Shown: piece by piece, positions 6,144-7,936 of the stretch
Numbering within the stretch: the first letter of the stretch is position 1
Layout of the letters: each line of letters opens with the position of its first letter
Source: an archaeon
GTDB taxonomy: Archaea; Thermoproteota; Bathyarchaeia; TCS64
Reading direction: 5' to 3'
NCBI GenBank assembly: GCA_020444005.1
Contig: JAHLLU010000085.1
Span: forward strand, 1 to 7,936
DNA length: 7,936 bases
Position numbers and translations under genes: made by a program
Notes under the pieces: generated by a model
Told to the model about the DNA's origin: nothing
What the model saw: the letters and a program-made list of their open reading frames with translations, nothing else
Databases searched by the model: none

Positions 6144-6151
6144 ATTAAAAA
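6144..6151 (-). promoter_or_regulatory. TATA-like promoter for the RNase-H-like/SPOUT gene pair
   Basis: Minus-strand TTTTTAAT in the 39-bp gap is centred about 28 nt before the ATG at 6119, and no Shine-Dalgarno precedes that ATG (ACCCACAAGTA). This suggests a leaderless or nearly leaderless transcript. The same T run could also end the upstream isomerase transcript. Confidence 0.45.
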
Positions 6152-6158
6152 CAGTATC

Positions 6159-7223
6159 CTAGTTCTCCATGCTAGCCTTGAGAATCCTGATAGACTCCGT
6201 GGTACTGGGATCAATACCATAGAGTAGCCCAAGATAAGCACTGGCGTAGTCTCCCTGTATCAAGGCTGACATCATTCGGGCTAGATTTGATTCTCCTTTC
6301 GCTTCAACCATGATGACTTTACCAAAAGTTTCCTCCATAAGCTCAACGGATACCTTGATCTTCTTGTTTAGCCTTGGATACTCCTTGGGGTCGTGAATGA
6401 TTACTGCACAGAGACGGCCAAGTATTTCTTCTGCTCCTTCACGCGCCATGACGCTATTATGGAATGCTTCAGGGTAGAAATTTGTACCCGCTGGACTCTT
6501 ACTGTTTTCATTAAACTGAGTACTAAACCTGTAGGCGACGCTCTCAAAGAGTCGTGGAGCATAGATGAATGGTACAAAGTCTTTGATTTCTGTAGCTAGC
6601 TGTTTACCACGATTGACGTCACTGGATACTTCTTGGTTCATCTCGTTACACATTATCTCAACCACCTCAATCGATTCATTGACCTCATCCCACTTCGCGT
6701 CATCGATTAACCCGATTCTACGGGTTATGCCAGCTAGATTATAGAACTGGTAAGGGATTGCGGCTCGTGGCTGTTGCCCCTTGGGGAAATAGACCAAGGT
6801 TTGATGGTTCTCCTTAGCTAGTTGCTCAAGTTTTCCACCCGAGCAGAAACACACCACTGTACAGCCTATTTTAACGGCTTCCATGTATTGACTAAGAGTC
6901 TCCTCTGTATTCCCACTGTAGCTGACAGCGTAGACTAGTGTCTTCTTGTTGACCCATGCTGGTAGGCGGTATCCTCTACTCACATCAACGGGTATCTTTA
7001 GGGTGTCGAGTAGCCAGTCACGTAGTAGTAATCCTCCGACTGCTGATCCGCCCATTCCGGTTATGATAATGGAGTCATAAGTTGAGCCATCAATGTTGAT
7101 ATCGACTTTTTTTGTGTTATTTAACGCGTTTCTAGCGCTCTTTGGGAACTCGGTTATCGCCTTAAGCATCCCATCGGGGTCTATTTTAGAATAGGTTTCA
7201 GGGTCATCGAGGACGCTGCTCAT
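6159..7223 (-). CDS. Bifunctional phosphoglucose/phosphomannose isomerase
   Basis: A complete 354-residue cytoplasmic enzyme of the archaeal PGI/PMI family, which interconverts glucose 6-phosphate or mannose 6-phosphate with fructose 6-phosphate. It has two SIS domains. The first has GMGGSAVGG (56-64) and SYSGNTEET (101-109), the phosphate-binding serine/threonine loop. The second has the active-site glutamate E239 in FNENSK and histidine H255 in PEAFHN, 16 residues apart as in characterised relatives. A late lysine, K349, in RILKASMEN fits the catalytic lysine seen in the family. It supplies fructose 6-phosphate for glycolysis and gluconeogenesis and mannose 6-phosphate for glycan and lipid-sugar synthesis. 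The ATG start has no Shine-Dalgarno and lies about 26 nt after a TATA-like element, so it is probably leaderless. It is separated by 39 bp from genes on both sides. Confidence 0.92.
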   Translation of the reverse strand: MSSVLDDPETYSKIDPDGMLKAITEFPKSARNALNNTKKVDINIDGSTYDSIIITGMGGSAVGGLLLRDWLLDTLKIPVDVSRGYRLPAWVNKKTLVYAVSYSGNTEETLSQYMEAVKIGCTVVCFCSGGKLEQLAKENHQTLVYFPKGQQPRAAIPYQFYNLAGITRRIGLIDDAKWDEVNESIEVVEIMCNEMNQEVSSDVNRGKQLATEIKDFVPFIYAPRLFESVAYRFSTQFNENSKSPAGTNFYPEAFHNSVMAREGAEEILGRLCAVIIHDPKEYPRLNKKIKVSVELMEETFGKVIMVEAKGESNLARMMSALIQGDYASAYLGLLYGIDPSTTESIRILKASMEN

Positions 7224-7245
7224 AGCCTATAATGAAGAAAAAGGG

Positions 7246-7253
7246 GATAAAAG
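7246..7253 (-). promoter_or_regulatory. TATA-like promoter for the PGI/PMI gene, leaderless
   Basis: Minus-strand CTTTTATC is centred about 26 nt before the ATG at 7223. The bases between are pyrimidine-rich (CCCCTTTTCTTC) with no Shine-Dalgarno, so transcription probably starts at the start codon. The pyrimidine tract may also serve to end the upstream peptidase transcript. Confidence 0.45.
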
Positions 7254-7262
7254 CAGTTTGAC

Positions 7263-7936
7263 TCAGACAAGACCACAGATTTGACACGCTAGCCAAGCAT
7301 AGACCTTGATGGTATCAAGGAAGTCATCAACCCTAACATGATCCATCTGAGTATGAGCATACTTCTCCTCACCCGGACCAAAACCGATAACCGGTATACC
7401 GAGATGAGCGTAGATTCGTCCATCAGTTGCAAAAGTCCATATCTTCTTCTCAGGAACCCTGTATGCCTCGGTTATCGCTTTTACGGCTTCATCAACGACT
7501 GGTGTTTTCTCTGGATCTGTATAGAATCCATTGAATCTCCGCTCATTGATGATGGTACCCGGGATAACGGTAGCTGTAAACTCAGGATCAGTTTGTTTCA
7601 AGTCAGCGATTATCTTGTTCAAAGCCTCATAGAGGTGATGATCAGTGAAATCAGGGTGATTTCTACAATCGATGACGAAGTGACAGGTCTCTGGGACCAC
7701 GTTTGATGCCTCTGGGCTTACCTCTATCTGTGTAACTACGAGGCTTGCCTTACCGAATACAGGGTGAACCGGGAGGCTTGGAGCAAGTTCTTCCTTGATC
7801 TTTGTTATCATCTTCATAGCTTTGTAAAGGGCGTTGATTCCACGTTCAGGAGCACTTGCGTGACAGCTTCTTCCATGCACAATTACATCAAATTTAATGC
7901 TACCCCTGTGACCCAAAGCTAGCTCCATGTTAGTTG
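7263..7936 (-). CDS. M20-family metallopeptidase/deacylase (YgeY/ArgE/DapE-like), C-terminal part
   Basis: The frame is open to the window edge, so the 5' end is missing. The Met at 7928 is internal, because the sequence there is already at the start of the family's dimerisation domain. About 224 residues are visible of a usual 400 or so. M20 enzymes use two zinc ions to cut amide bonds of peptides or N-acylated amino acids in the cytoplasm. Seen here are the dimerisation domain with its conserved histidine (GRSCHASAPERG, counted from 7928: H23), a beta-alpha region with EVSPEASNVVPE, and the return to the catalytic domain (TFATDGR, GIPVIGFGPG). The last metal-ligand histidine, H192, is in YAHTQMD. 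The missing part would hold the other zinc ligands and the catalytic glutamate. CHASAPERG and GFGPG are closest to YgeY-type hydrolases. The substrate is unknown. Confidence 0.85.
   Translation of the reverse strand, partial: TNMELALGHRGSIKFDVIVHGRSCHASAPERGINALYKAMKMITKIKEELAPSLPVHPVFGKASLVVTQIEVSPEASNVVPETCHFVIDCRNHPDFTDHHLYEALNKIIADLKQTDPEFTATVIPGTIINERRFNGFYTDPEKTPVVDEAVKAITEAYRVPEKKIWTFATDGRIYAHLGIPVIGFGPGEEKYAHTQMDHVRVDDFLDTIKVYAWLACQICGLV

Noticed and set aside
6149..6155. AACAGTA, matching part of the inverted-repeat arm at 4278-4287
   Set aside because: Only seven bases match, there is no properly paired second arm, and it lies at the end of the isomerase gene; taken as chance.
7338..7706. 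122-residue open frame on the plus strand opposite the M20 gene
   Set aside because: It is a shadow of the M20 coding frame; the opposite strand encodes clear family motifs and this one encodes none.

Overview
This window is archaeal chromosomal DNA. Four things point that way. PorA and PorB are separate subunits of a pyruvate:ferredoxin oxidoreductase. There is a bifunctional phosphoglucose/phosphomannose isomerase of the archaeal type. There is an archaeal-type SPOUT RNA methyltransferase (COG2106/DUF171). Several genes have TATA-like boxes about 25-30 nt before the start codon and no Shine-Dalgarno, as expected for leaderless archaeal mRNAs. The surface binding protein is held by an N-terminal membrane helix with no lipobox, and a winged-helix regulator carries C-terminal membrane helices; both are common archaeal designs. 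The lineage cannot be fixed from this sequence alone. An Asgard or other anaerobic mesophilic archaeon would fit, but that is a guess.

Layout: (1) 1-1440, plus strand: the 3' end of porA and complete porB, with stop and start codons abutting and a strong Shine-Dalgarno. (2) 1441-1481: a short T-rich/A-rich convergent terminator zone. (3) 1482-2792, minus strand: a membrane-anchored branched-chain-amino-acid-type substrate-binding protein with no permease or ATPase genes beside it. (4) 2793-3028: an AT-rich divergent promoter region. (5) 3029-3901, plus strand: a PfkB/ribokinase-family kinase whose last codons overlap the next, convergent gene. (6) 3893-7936, minus strand: a run of six genes. 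In transcription order (from high to low coordinates) these are a partial M20 metallopeptidase, phosphoglucose/phosphomannose isomerase, a small protein with an RNase-H-like layout, the SPOUT methyltransferase (ATGA overlap), a membrane-tethered winged-helix protein and a small protein with two membrane helices. A 10-bp perfect inverted repeat lies between the last two.

The genes fit a heterotrophic anaerobe that takes up amino acids or peptides (binding protein, M20 hydrolase), oxidises pyruvate with ferredoxin (Por) and interconverts hexose phosphates (PGI/PMI, possibly the PfkB kinase). The most interesting parts are the coupled RNase-H-like/SPOUT pair and the membrane regulator/membrane protein pair with the inverted repeat between them. 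No RNA genes, insertion sequences, CRISPR arrays or other mobile elements were seen.
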